Origin: an uncultured Chlorobiaceae bacterium
Lineage (GTDB): Bacteria > Bacteroidota > Chlorobiia > Chlorobiales > Chlorobiaceae
NCBI GenBank assembly: GCA_903874585.1
Contig: CAIQSY010000194.1
Coordinates: forward strand, 1 to 18,677
DNA: 18,677 bases
Direction of reading: 5' to 3'
Numbering within the stretch: the first letter of the stretch is position 1; each line of letters begins with the position of its first letter. Position numbers and translations under genes: made by a program. Positions 1 to 7,274 of this stretch are shown here, one piece after another. Under the pieces are notes generated by a model. That model had not been told where the DNA came from. It worked only from the letters and a program-made list of their open reading frames with translations, and searched no databases.

Positions 1-28
1 CCTCCTTACCACTTGCTGGTCGTGCCAT
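1..28 (-). CDS. Start of an unidentified protein running off the left edge
   Basis: Only nine codons lie in the window, reading MARPASGKE from an ATG at 28-26 on the minus strand. They are called as a gene because a perfect AGGAGGT Shine-Dalgarno (41-35) sits 6 bases upstream of the ATG, with a plausible promoter behind it. The short basic start resembles many small DNA-binding or antitoxin-like proteins, but nine residues cannot identify a family and no function is assigned. The gene lies downstream of the helicase on the same strand, about 150 bases after its stop, and appears to have its own promoter. Confidence 0.45.
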
Positions 29-34
29 ATACCC

Positions 35-80
35 ACCTCCTTTTAGGGTATATTATAACACTTTTGCTTTAGAAATGGAA
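35..80 (-). promoter_or_regulatory. Probable promoter and Shine-Dalgarno for the left-edge gene
   Basis: Read on the minus strand: a TTCCAT -35-like box (80-75), a 17-base spacer, a perfect TATAAT -10 box (57-52), then AGGAGGT (41-35) ahead of an ATG at 28. The -10 and ribosome-binding site are excellent matches, while the -35 is weak. The surrounding 29-181 stretch is AT-rich and holds no other gene that I can see. Confidence 0.45.
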
Positions 81-181
81 TAAAAATAGTTCAATTTTTT
101 ACTTTAATCAGCAATAAAACCATATCGCTTTACTTTATCCAAACGTCTATAATCAGCTTTTTTTTTGAAGATTGTTTATCG

Positions 182-3100
182 TCAACCTACCCGTCTCGCC
201 CATGACAACACTCTTGCGGGTAATGGATAGTCTAATTCCCATATAAAGGTAATCGGCTTTGAACCTTCATGTTTGCAATATCGAAGTGGTCCAGCAAAAA
301 AATATGGTGATGTTAACCCATTCGAGAGACGCTTACGGTCGCGGATAAATAATATCGGCGTAAATCCTTTTTCTTTATGGTTGATCAAACGTATTCCAAC
401 AGACGATGTATCGCGTGTTTGTGATTGACTTTGCCAATGAAACAGGCGATCAGAAATGGCGTAGTCTTCGTACATCGTGGTGGGCGAAAAGTCAACCTCA
501 CTTTTGTTGATATCGGCAAAAAAAAGATCAAGTTTCCGATCTGGCACATGCAATATGCCTTCACGAGAGCTTATTGGATTTTCAAAAGAGCCTAAACCAA
601 GGGCATGTGTTACCTGTTCTCGGGTATATGATGCATGAAGAGTAAGCTGTCCCGTCAGGTTCTCAAACCCTCTCTTTGGCAAAGGCGTACAGGTTTTCAG
701 TAGCCATTCAAAGAGCTCTGTAAGATCACGCGCCAATCCTTGATGTGAAATAATAAAGCGGTGAACATTATCGAGTATCCCATCCTCAGGCTTTTTTGTT
801 CCCCATAATACACTGTTTAAGAGAATTTTTGTAAAGGGTAAACAGCTTCTACCCGTTGTGATAAGTCGATGAGCATCTTCTATCAAATGGGTATCGTCCA
901 TAAACACAAGGCGCCGAAACCCTTGAGCAAGCTGATCGTCAAAACCCATTAATTCATTATAAGAAACCCTTCCTTCTGCCTCAGCAAAAAGTTGATGCGG
1001 TAATCCTCGACGATAGATTTCATCTGGTGAGTCAAGATGCAGAAAATCAAGCATCTGCTGCAAACTTATCTCCCCATGAATTTCGCCTCGCAATTGGCGC
1101 AATTCCCTCAGAAGTCTTTCACCTCGCAGATTAGCCGTAGCCGAGCGAATATTAGCGAGAACATGCTCTTTTGCCTGTTTTTCGAGGTGAAGAAAACAAC
1201 CGGCTGGCAGATAGGGCATATCTGATTCTATCTGTTTATCAATGCGCAATTCCGGTCGGCTCGTCAACGCTCTGAAGCGTTTAGCAAAACTAAAGTGACG
1301 ATGTTGCGGCGCAATAAAATCGAGAATCGTAAGATGTGATTTTTCTTCATGCAGGCGAAGTCCACGGCCAAGTTGTTGCAAAAAAAGAGTTAAACTTTCA
1401 GTTGGACGCAAGAAAAGCACAGTATCAAGAGATGGTATATCGACACCTTCATTATACAAATCAACAGTAAAGATGAATCGAATTTCTCGGTTTTCGAGCT
1501 GGCGTTGTGCTTTATTACGTATTTCTTTCGGTGATTCTCCGCTCAGGGCAAGAGATGGGATATTGTGTGAATCACAAAATTGCGCCATAAATTCGGCATG
1601 AACAACGCTAACACAAAACCCTAACCCCCGAACTCGCTTCATATCAGTAACATACCGTTCAGTCTGGCTCATCACCCATGCCGCACGCTTTTGATTACGT
1701 TCCAGTTGCTCTCGGAGCTGCGTCGTGTCATAGCCTCCACGTTTCCATGCAAGATCTGAAAAATCAAGTCCATCCAGATCGGGAATCCCAAAATAATGGA
1801 ATGGCGCAAGAAGAGCTCGTTCAACAGCCTCAGACAACCTGATCTCATGCGTAAAAGCACCACCGAAATCCTTCCGAATGTCGGTACCATCGCTTCGTTC
1901 AGGAGTAGCCGTAAGGCCCAAAAGAGAACTGGGCTTAATATGACGGATCAACTTTTGGTATGATGCTGCACTTGCATGATGGGCCTCATCAAGCACGATA
2001 TAATCAAAATGCGCTGCTGGAAACTCATCGTATCCACGACTATTCCAACTTTGCACCGTGCAGAATAGGTAATCGGTTTGCGGCGGTTGAGAGCCGCCAG
2101 CAATAAAGTCTCCAAAACTTCCATCTCGCAATACTTGACGGAATGCAGCCCGTGCTTGTTGGAGAATTTCTTCACGGTGAGCAACATATAACATTCTTGG
2201 ACGCCCACCATTGTCCTTACAATATCGACGGTAGTCGAATGCAGCAATCATGGTTTTTCCAGTACCGGTTGCTGCTATCACCAAGTGCTTATGCTTCCCA
2301 GCTTCACGTTCTGCTGCAATATCTTCCAAAATTACCTGTTGATAACCATAAGGATGCAGGTCGAAGAATGAAACAGTATCATCCGAACTTCCTCCGGAAC
2401 GCTCCTGTTGAAGCGCGTGCTCCAATGTTGGCAAATCCTCTAAGCTGCACGGTGTAAATTCAGATTCATCCGCCCAATGTGATTCAAACGTTGCAATTAC
2501 ATGTTCCCACAAATGATCTGTTTCATATTGACTGATTTTTGCTGTCCACTCCAACCCGTCATCAAGTGCCACCTTTGAAACATTTGCTGATCCAATATAT
2601 GCTGAGCTGAAACCCGTATCACGATGAAACAAATAAGCTTTGGCATGCAAACGAGTACGGTTAGTATCGTAGGAAACCCTTACTTCCGTATTCGGTAATT
2701 CAAGGAGTGCTTTAATTGCCTTTACATCCGTTGCGCCCATATAGGATGTGGTGGCAATACGCAAGCGTGGTTCTCCATCAGAAGTGTTAGACCGGGTAAA
2801 CTCTTTCAAAGATGGGAGTAATGGCAGAATTCCAGAATATTTAATGAACGACACAAGCCAATCAGCACGATCACAATTCGCAAGCTCCTTGATAAGTTGG
2901 GTTCTCAATGATGGACTTCGTGAAGAACCTGTCAGTAAAGCAGATTCCGAAAGAGCCGTATCAGGACGAATTGATGAAGTAATGAAAGGCGGAGGAGAAT
3001 TGATTTGCTGAAGCGTCTGTAATGATACCGGTCGGACAGCATCAATAATAGAGGATAAAAACACTGGCGATTGAAAAGCCTCCTGCAAAGCTTCCAACAA

Positions 3101-3301
3101 AACCTCTCCCTTTTTTCCTGAAAGCACTTCACTGATAAAATTTGCAATTTCATACGCAAGCGGGAGCACAAGACGACGGTTAAACTCTTCTGGCAGAATC
3201 TCTGACCATACTGAAGACTCTAACAAGCCAGCTTTTTCAAGTCGTATATGCAGTTGTGATGTGTGCAGCAAATCGTAGAGACCAACAGGAAGATTACTCA
3301 T
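182..3301 (-). CDS. PLD-like nuclease / DEAH helicase / DUF3427 fusion protein
   Basis: This is a 1039-residue multidomain protein, probably cytoplasmic and nucleic-acid acting. Domains in order: an N-terminal helical region (about 1-130); a phospholipase-D-like nuclease region (about 130-270) with LHAKAYLF and the GSANVS motif around residues 218-241; a superfamily 2 helicase core with Walker A ATGTGKT (about 344), DEAH (about 438), LTATP (about 463) and the arginine-finger motif QQLGRGLR (about 643); and a C-terminal DUF3427-type region (about 760-1039). The length suits full-length members of the 'DUF3427 domain-containing helicase' family. A nuclease-translocase combination of this kind often occurs in defence loci, so an anti-phage or restriction-like role is plausible but inferred. 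The ATG at 3301 has only a weak GGAAAA upstream. It follows the small membrane protein on the same strand by 94 bases. No frameshift or lost motif is visible. Confidence 0.9.
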   Translation of the reverse strand: MSNLPVGLYDLLHTSQLHIRLEKAGLLESSVWSEILPEEFNRRLVLPLAYEIANFISEVLSGKKGEVLLEALQEAFQSPVFLSSIIDAVRPVSLQTLQQINSPPPFITSSIRPDTALSESALLTGSSRSPSLRTQLIKELANCDRADWLVSFIKYSGILPLLPSLKEFTRSNTSDGEPRLRIATTSYMGATDVKAIKALLELPNTEVRVSYDTNRTRLHAKAYLFHRDTGFSSAYIGSANVSKVALDDGLEWTAKISQYETDHLWEHVIATFESHWADESEFTPCSLEDLPTLEHALQQERSGGSSDDTVSFFDLHPYGYQQVILEDIAAEREAGKHKHLVIAATGTGKTMIAAFDYRRYCKDNGGRPRMLYVAHREEILQQARAAFRQVLRDGSFGDFIAGGSQPPQTDYLFCTVQSWNSRGYDEFPAAHFDYIVLDEAHHASAASYQKLIRHIKPSSLLGLTATPERSDGTDIRKDFGGAFTHEIRLSEAVERALLAPFHYFGIPDLDGLDFSDLAWKRGGYDTTQLREQLERNQKRAAWVMSQTERYVTDMKRVRGLGFCVSVVHAEFMAQFCDSHNIPSLALSGESPKEIRNKAQRQLENREIRFIFTVDLYNEGVDIPSLDTVLFLRPTESLTLFLQQLGRGLRLHEEKSHLTILDFIAPQHRHFSFAKRFRALTSRPELRIDKQIESDMPYLPAGCFLHLEKQAKEHVLANIRSATANLRGERLLRELRQLRGEIHGEISLQQMLDFLHLDSPDEIYRRGLPHQLFAEAEGRVSYNELMGFDDQLAQGFRRLVFMDDTHLIEDAHRLITTGRSCLPFTKILLNSVLWGTKKPEDGILDNVHRFIISHQGLARDLTELFEWLLKTCTPLPKRGFENLTGQLTLHASYTREQVTHALGLGSFENPISSREGILHVPDRKLDLFFADINKSEVDFSPTTMYEDYAISDRLFHWQSQSQTRDTSSVGIRLINHKEKGFTPILFIRDRKRLSNGLTSPYFFAGPLRYCKHEGSKPITFIWELDYPLPARVLSWARRVG

Positions 3302-3395
3302 ATATTTTCCAATTTACCCATTCAACAGCTACACGAACAAACACTGTTCTCAATAAAGCTTTTCACGCGGTATGCTCAAAAACGCAACCAACCAC

Positions 3396-3902
3396 TCAGC
3401 GTAGCTTAGCCTCAACACCAGTTCTCTTCGACAAATCAGCAAGAAAGCGCTTATACTCAAGCAAGTTGGTGGTTACAAACAAAGAGTCTTTGGCGGAAGA
3501 TTTTCCCGCAACAATGAAAATTTTAGGTGGCGGATTATAGGTGACAGGCTCCTGATAAATGGCGGTAATATTAGCCAGACCAAACTGCTTTTCATTGCCT
3601 GTGCGATCAATGTAAAGCAACTTATCATCAGTAATTCTGACGGAATCGCCATCCTGACCATGCTCGCCAACAAACTTGGTGTTGTAGTACATTGGGCCAC
3701 CAAGCGAAACGGTTGTCAACATAACAAGGAGTGTGGTTTTCCAAAAGCAGCCAAGATCAACGCCATAGGTAAATTTTCCATACCGATAAAACACTGCCCA
3801 CACCAGAGCAAGAAAAAGCATACTCAAGCCCCATGTTGCAAGGTAATAGTAATCAAGCCACAAGGCAGAATAGGTCATAGGATAGTGAAAAACCTCTGGC
3901 AT
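3396..3902 (-). CDS. Conserved-looking small membrane protein, function unknown
   Basis: This 168-residue protein is not one I can name. Two strongly hydrophobic segments (about residues 17-40 and 53-71) look like transmembrane helices and are separated by a short basic, tyrosine-containing loop. The remaining roughly 95 residues are soluble and include a beta-rich stretch (DSVRITDDKLLYIDR), which could form a PH-like or other small domain at the membrane face. There is no cleavable signal peptide, since the first helix begins after a polar start. It lies between the glnN terminator and the helicase gene on the same strand, so it probably has its own promoter in 3903-3986. The 94-base gap to the helicase leaves shared transcription possible but unproven. 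Codon use does not look foreign. Confidence 0.7.
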   Translation of the reverse strand: MPEVFHYPMTYSALWLDYYYLATWGLSMLFLALVWAVFYRYGKFTYGVDLGCFWKTTLLVMLTTVSLGGPMYYNTKFVGEHGQDGDSVRITDDKLLYIDRTGNEKQFGLANITAIYQEPVTYNPPPKIFIVAGKSSAKDSLFVTTNLLEYKRFLADLSKRTGVEAKLR

Positions 3903-3986
3903 ATCGTTCGGGATTATCGTTCAGAAAAAGCTGTAATGAAAGGTAAAAATAAGGCTTCACGCAACGTTTGCAACACAATTTTTCTC

Positions 3987-4014
3987 AAAAAAAAGGCCCG
4001 CATACGCGAGCCTT
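3987..4014 (-). terminator. Rho-independent terminator of glnN
   Basis: Read on the minus strand, AAGGCTCGC (4014-4006), a 4-base GTAT loop and GCGGGCCTT (4001-3993) form a 9-bp GC-rich stem with a single G-U wobble. It is followed at once by eight T residues (3994-3987). It begins 27 bases past the glnN stop codon. This is the best intrinsic terminator in the window. Confidence 0.92.
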
Positions 4015-4041
4015 CTTCTTTCTCTTATGTCGAAGCAAGGT

Positions 4042-6186
4042 TTAATGCTCAAACAACATTTCCGAATAGGTCGGAAGCTGCCAGCGACTGCGGTCAACAA
4101 CCTGCTCAAGCTTGTCTGAAACGGTACGAATTGCAGACATGAACGGTAGAAGTGTATCGGCACAGTAATCAGCCTTTTCAAACTCTGTGGCAAACGAGTC
4201 AATCTTTTCAATCATCTCATCAAGCTCCGCCGACATATCAAGCAAGGTTGAAAGATTTTCAGCAATCATTTTTAGATGATCAGCCTGGCTCTTGAGCGAT
4301 CCTTCAGAGAGCCCGATTGCGTCAGCAACAGCAATCAGGTTGCTCAATGAGTTGCCAATGCTGCCCTGATATTCAGAAACATCAGGAATAACAAAGGTTT
4401 TAAGCATAAGCTGCAACGTACGAGCTTCAATATCAAGCCCCTTGACATAACGCTCAAGACGAATATGTAAACGTGCGTCAATCTCCTGCTCGCTCAGCAC
4501 GCCATATTTGGTGAACATCTCATGCACATCTTGTTTAAGCAGCACACGAAGCGACTGTGGCGTGTTTTTTAGATTTGGTAATCCTCGCTCACGGGCAGCC
4601 TGCTGAAGTGCTTCTGAGTAGTTATCGCCCTGATAACGAATGAGCTTTGTTGCCGTAATCTGCTCGCGGAGCGTTTCAAGAATTGCAGCATCGCGCTCTT
4701 GACCAGCATTGATTTTTGCGAGAATAGCGTCGGACATATCATCAACAGCCTCAGCCATGATGGTATTCAGCACCATGTTTGGTGCTGATGCTGCCTGTGA
4801 TGAACCAACAGCACGGAACTCAAACTTGTTACCAGTAAACGCAAATGGCGAAGTACGGTTGCGGTCGGTGTAATCTTTATTAACCACGGGAACCCGTGAC
4901 AATCCAAGGTTCAGCACCTGTTTTTCAGTTTTCAAATCAACCTTGCCACTCTCAATAGCATCAAGCACCCTCTCAAGCAACTCGCCAAGGAAGACGGTAA
5001 CAACAGCAGGTGGAGCCTCATTAGCACCGAGACGGTGGTCGTTACCCATACTTGCAATCGACATTCTCAACACATCACCTCTCTTGAGTACTGCTTTAAG
5101 AACAGCGACAAGGAAAATAAGGAAGTGAAGGTTCTTTTCGGGAGTGTCGCCCGGATCGAGCAGATTAATGCCAGTACTCGTGGCAATCGACCAGTTATTG
5201 TGCTTGCCTGAACCGTTGATACCAGCAAATGGCTTTTCAGCGAGCAACAGGGCAAATCCCTTCTTATCAGCAATTTTACGCATCACCTCCATCACCAGTA
5301 GGTTGTGATCAACGGCGATATTTGCCTCTTCAAAAATTGGAGCAATTTCAAATTGATGTGGTGCAACTTCGTTATGGCGAGTTTTTGCTGGAATACCAAG
5401 CAGATAAAGCTCATGCTCAACATCCTGCATAAACTCAAGCACACGATCAGGAATAGAACCGAAATAATGGTCTTCAAGCTGCTGACCTTTTGGAGGAAGA
5501 GCACCAAGCAATGTACGACCGCACATAACAAGATCAGGACGCTCAGAGTAGAACTTTTTATCAATAAGGAAATACTCCTGCTCAATACCTGCAACAGTTT
5601 TAACGCGGGTAACATCTGTCACGCCCAGCACCTCAAGTAACCTGATTGCAGAGTTGCTGATCGCTTCCATTGAGCGAAGCAGTGGGGTTTTAGCATCAAG
5701 CGCTTCACCGTGGTAAGAGATGAAAACTGTGGGAATGCAAAGCGTCAAATCTTTGCCGCCTCTCATCAAAAATGCAGGGCTTGAGGGATCCCAAGCGGTA
5801 TAACCACGCGCCTCAAACGTCGTGCGCATTCCGCCGGATGGAAAGCTTGAAGCATCAGGTTCACCCTGAATAAGCTGTTCACCTGAAAAACGCTCAATCG
5901 GCGTACCATCACGATCGATTGATAAAAATGCGTCGTGCTTCTCGGCTGTTGAGCCAGTCATCGGCTGAAACCAGTGGGTGTAGTGGGTAGCCCCATTCTC
6001 CATTGCCCACTCTTTCATACCATGAGCTACAACACCGGCAATCTCTGCTGTAATTTTTTTCCCAGCCTTGATGGTGTCCTGCAGTGCGGTAAACTCCTCT
6101 TTCGGCAGTTTTGCACGCATAGCTTTGTGATCAAAGGTCATCGCACCAAAATAGGTCGATACCGGAATCTTACTATCGCTTTTCAA
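4042..6186 (-). CDS. glnN: Glutamine synthetase type III (GlnN)
   Basis: This protein condenses ammonium with glutamate using ATP to make glutamine, the entry point for nitrogen assimilation. At 714 residues it has the length of the GSIII class rather than the roughly 450-470 residues of GSI. Recognisable elements are GIEQEYFL (about 200-207, metal-binding glutamates), NEVAPHQFEIAP (about 272-283), the GSIII signature GINGSGKHNNWS (about 323-334) and NEAPPAVV. GSIII enzymes form dodecamers in the cytoplasm. The start is taken as TTG at 6186-6184 because a perfect AGGAGGT lies 5 bases upstream and no in-frame ATG or GTG occurs nearby. An Lrp/AsnC regulator lies directly upstream on the same strand (73-base gap), with no terminator visible between them, so joint transcription or direct regulation by it is likely. 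A strong terminator follows the stop codon. Confidence 0.97.
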   Translation of the reverse strand: MKSDSKIPVSTYFGAMTFDHKAMRAKLPKEEFTALQDTIKAGKKITAEIAGVVAHGMKEWAMENGATHYTHWFQPMTGSTAEKHDAFLSIDRDGTPIERFSGEQLIQGEPDASSFPSGGMRTTFEARGYTAWDPSSPAFLMRGGKDLTLCIPTVFISYHGEALDAKTPLLRSMEAISNSAIRLLEVLGVTDVTRVKTVAGIEQEYFLIDKKFYSERPDLVMCGRTLLGALPPKGQQLEDHYFGSIPDRVLEFMQDVEHELYLLGIPAKTRHNEVAPHQFEIAPIFEEANIAVDHNLLVMEVMRKIADKKGFALLLAEKPFAGINGSGKHNNWSIATSTGINLLDPGDTPEKNLHFLIFLVAVLKAVLKRGDVLRMSIASMGNDHRLGANEAPPAVVTVFLGELLERVLDAIESGKVDLKTEKQVLNLGLSRVPVVNKDYTDRNRTSPFAFTGNKFEFRAVGSSQAASAPNMVLNTIMAEAVDDMSDAILAKINAGQERDAAILETLREQITATKLIRYQGDNYSEALQQAARERGLPNLKNTPQSLRVLLKQDVHEMFTKYGVLSEQEIDARLHIRLERYVKGLDIEARTLQLMLKTFVIPDVSEYQGSIGNSLSNLIAVADAIGLSEGSLKSQADHLKMIAENLSTLLDMSAELDEMIEKIDSFATEFEKADYCADTLLPFMSAIRTVSDKLEQVVDRSRWQLPTYSEMLFEH

Positions 6187-6190
6187 AAAA

Positions 6191-6236
6191 ACCTCCTATG
6201 TTATGATTTGCGTATAATACAACACATTTTTTATAC
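6191..6236 (-). promoter_or_regulatory. glnN leader: strong Shine-Dalgarno and an AT-rich inverted repeat
   Basis: AGGAGGT (6197-6191, minus strand) fixes the TTG start of glnN. Just upstream, GTATAA (6212-6217) and TTATAC (6231-6236) form an inverted repeat with a 13-base spacer. Inside it GTATAATAC is itself palindromic. AT-rich spaced palindromes of this kind are typical Lrp/AsnC-type operators, and such a regulator is encoded immediately upstream. Assigning the site to that regulator is an inference. Confidence 0.5.
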
Positions 6237-6259
6237 TCAATAAACAACGATAACCTGTT

Positions 6260-6784
6260 TTATTTTTTTGACTTCTTCTCATCAAACGTAGTCAAAACCT
6301 GACGATCCTGAAGATTTTTGCGAACAATTTCAGCGGAAATTTTTTTATTTTTCTTCAATTGTGAGAGCACAAAACTGGTATTCGTACCAAGCACACCAGG
6401 CCAGCTCTGTATCCTTGCAAGAAATTGCTCAAGTGATGAAGTATTGTGCGTCATCACCTTCAAAATATGAGAGCCTTCCCCAGTCACAGAATAGCACTCC
6501 ATAATCTCCTCCTCTTTCATCACATGCTCCATAAATGACTTGTAGTGCCGTGATGAATCCACAATGACTCGTACAAACGCATGGATATCAAAACCAAGCT
6601 GACGTTCATCAACCTCCATGCTGAAGCCTTTGATAATACCGTTCTTCTGCAACTTATCAAGCCGTTCACTGACCGATGGAATTGAAAGACCAACCACTTC
6701 AGCAAGCTCGCTCAATCGAACTCTGCCATTTTCGCCAAGAGACTCAATAATTCTAAGGTCGATCAGATCAAGATGGCCGGACAT
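6260..6784 (-). CDS. Lrp/AsnC family transcriptional regulator
   Basis: This DNA-binding regulator has 174 residues when started at the ATG at 6784. The N-terminal winged helix-turn-helix (about 4-53) shows the family pattern LDLIDLRIIESLGENGR followed by LSELAEVVGLSIPSVSERL, where the recognition helix lies. A RAM/ligand-sensing domain follows (about 65-140), with GSHILKVM and the closing ring-contact region. The lysine-rich tail (to residue 174) is longer than usual for the family. A longer reading from TTG at 6877 would add 31 hydrophobic residues with no family counterpart, so the internal ATG next to the HTH is preferred, although its ribosome-binding site is poor. Lrp/AsnC proteins form octamers that sense amino acids. 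Its place directly upstream of glnN suggests control of glutamine synthetase in response to nitrogen or amino-acid status (inference). Confidence 0.9.
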   Translation of the reverse strand: MSGHLDLIDLRIIESLGENGRVRLSELAEVVGLSIPSVSERLDKLQKNGIIKGFSMEVDERQLGFDIHAFVRVIVDSSRHYKSFMEHVMKEEEIMECYSVTGEGSHILKVMTHNTSSLEQFLARIQSWPGVLGTNTSFVLSQLKKNKKISAEIVRKNLQDRQVLTTFDEKKSKK

Positions 6785-7274
6785 GTTGTGGATTTTTTTA
6801 ATATTTAAATGTTGGCAGAAATTACATAAAAGTAAGAAAAAACCAACCTTTTCTTTAAAGATCAGTACGGTTTTCAATAAAAGCCTTAACTAATTTAGGG
6901 TGATGAACACAGAGTTCATGTATCCTTTACCAAATATTAAGTGCTATTATAATGATGATACAGAACGATAGCATTCGTTAATGCCCTTATTAGCTAATAC
7001 GCAAAATTATTAAAAATAATTCATCGCAACAGTATCAATCGATTGTATCGCATCGCTCAACTGATTATTCCGCTGAGAAAACCCTTCATGGCTCATCTTC
7101 GGTGCATCTCCTTCCAAATAGGAAAAATTTCAATATCTTCCTTCCTGCTTTGACTATACAGAGGCAGAATGATCAGGGAAAAATGTTTTCAAAAGCACAA
7201 TTTTCCGTCATAAAAAAGTAAGAGTAAAAAACTATAAAGTATTTTTTTAAGCGACCGAAACTTATACATCCTAT
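6785..7274. other. 490-base divergent intergenic region (lrp / crtQ)
   Basis: This AT-rich spacer lies between the minus-strand lrp gene and the plus-strand crtQ gene and must hold both promoters, but I see no convincing -35/-10 pair for either. It contains a perfect 12-bp palindrome, TATTAGCTAATA (6988-6999), a 10-bp palindrome, CAATCGATTG (7036-7045), and a possible 28-codon ORF on the minus strand, listed separately. No tRNA-like or riboswitch-like fold was recognised. The crtQ ATG has no clear Shine-Dalgarno. Confidence 0.5.
7010..7096 (-). CDS. Possible 28-residue small protein (speculative)
   Basis: An ATG at 7096-7094 opens a 28-codon frame starting MSHEGFSQRNNQLSDAIQSI and ending at TAA 7012-7010. 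GGAAGGAG (7115-7108) lies 11 bases upstream, which is a good Shine-Dalgarno sequence at slightly long spacing. The peptide is polar and could form one helix, and no family is recognised. It is listed because it sits in an otherwise empty 490-base gap upstream of lrp on the same strand. Short frames of this length arise by chance, so confidence is low. Confidence 0.18.
   Translation of the reverse strand: MSHEGFSQRNNQLSDAIQSIDTVAMNYF

Noticed and set aside
3660..4142. 160-codon plus-strand frame
   Set aside because: It spans the membrane-protein gene, the glnN terminator and the end of glnN in antisense. A frame running through a terminator stem is implausible as a gene.
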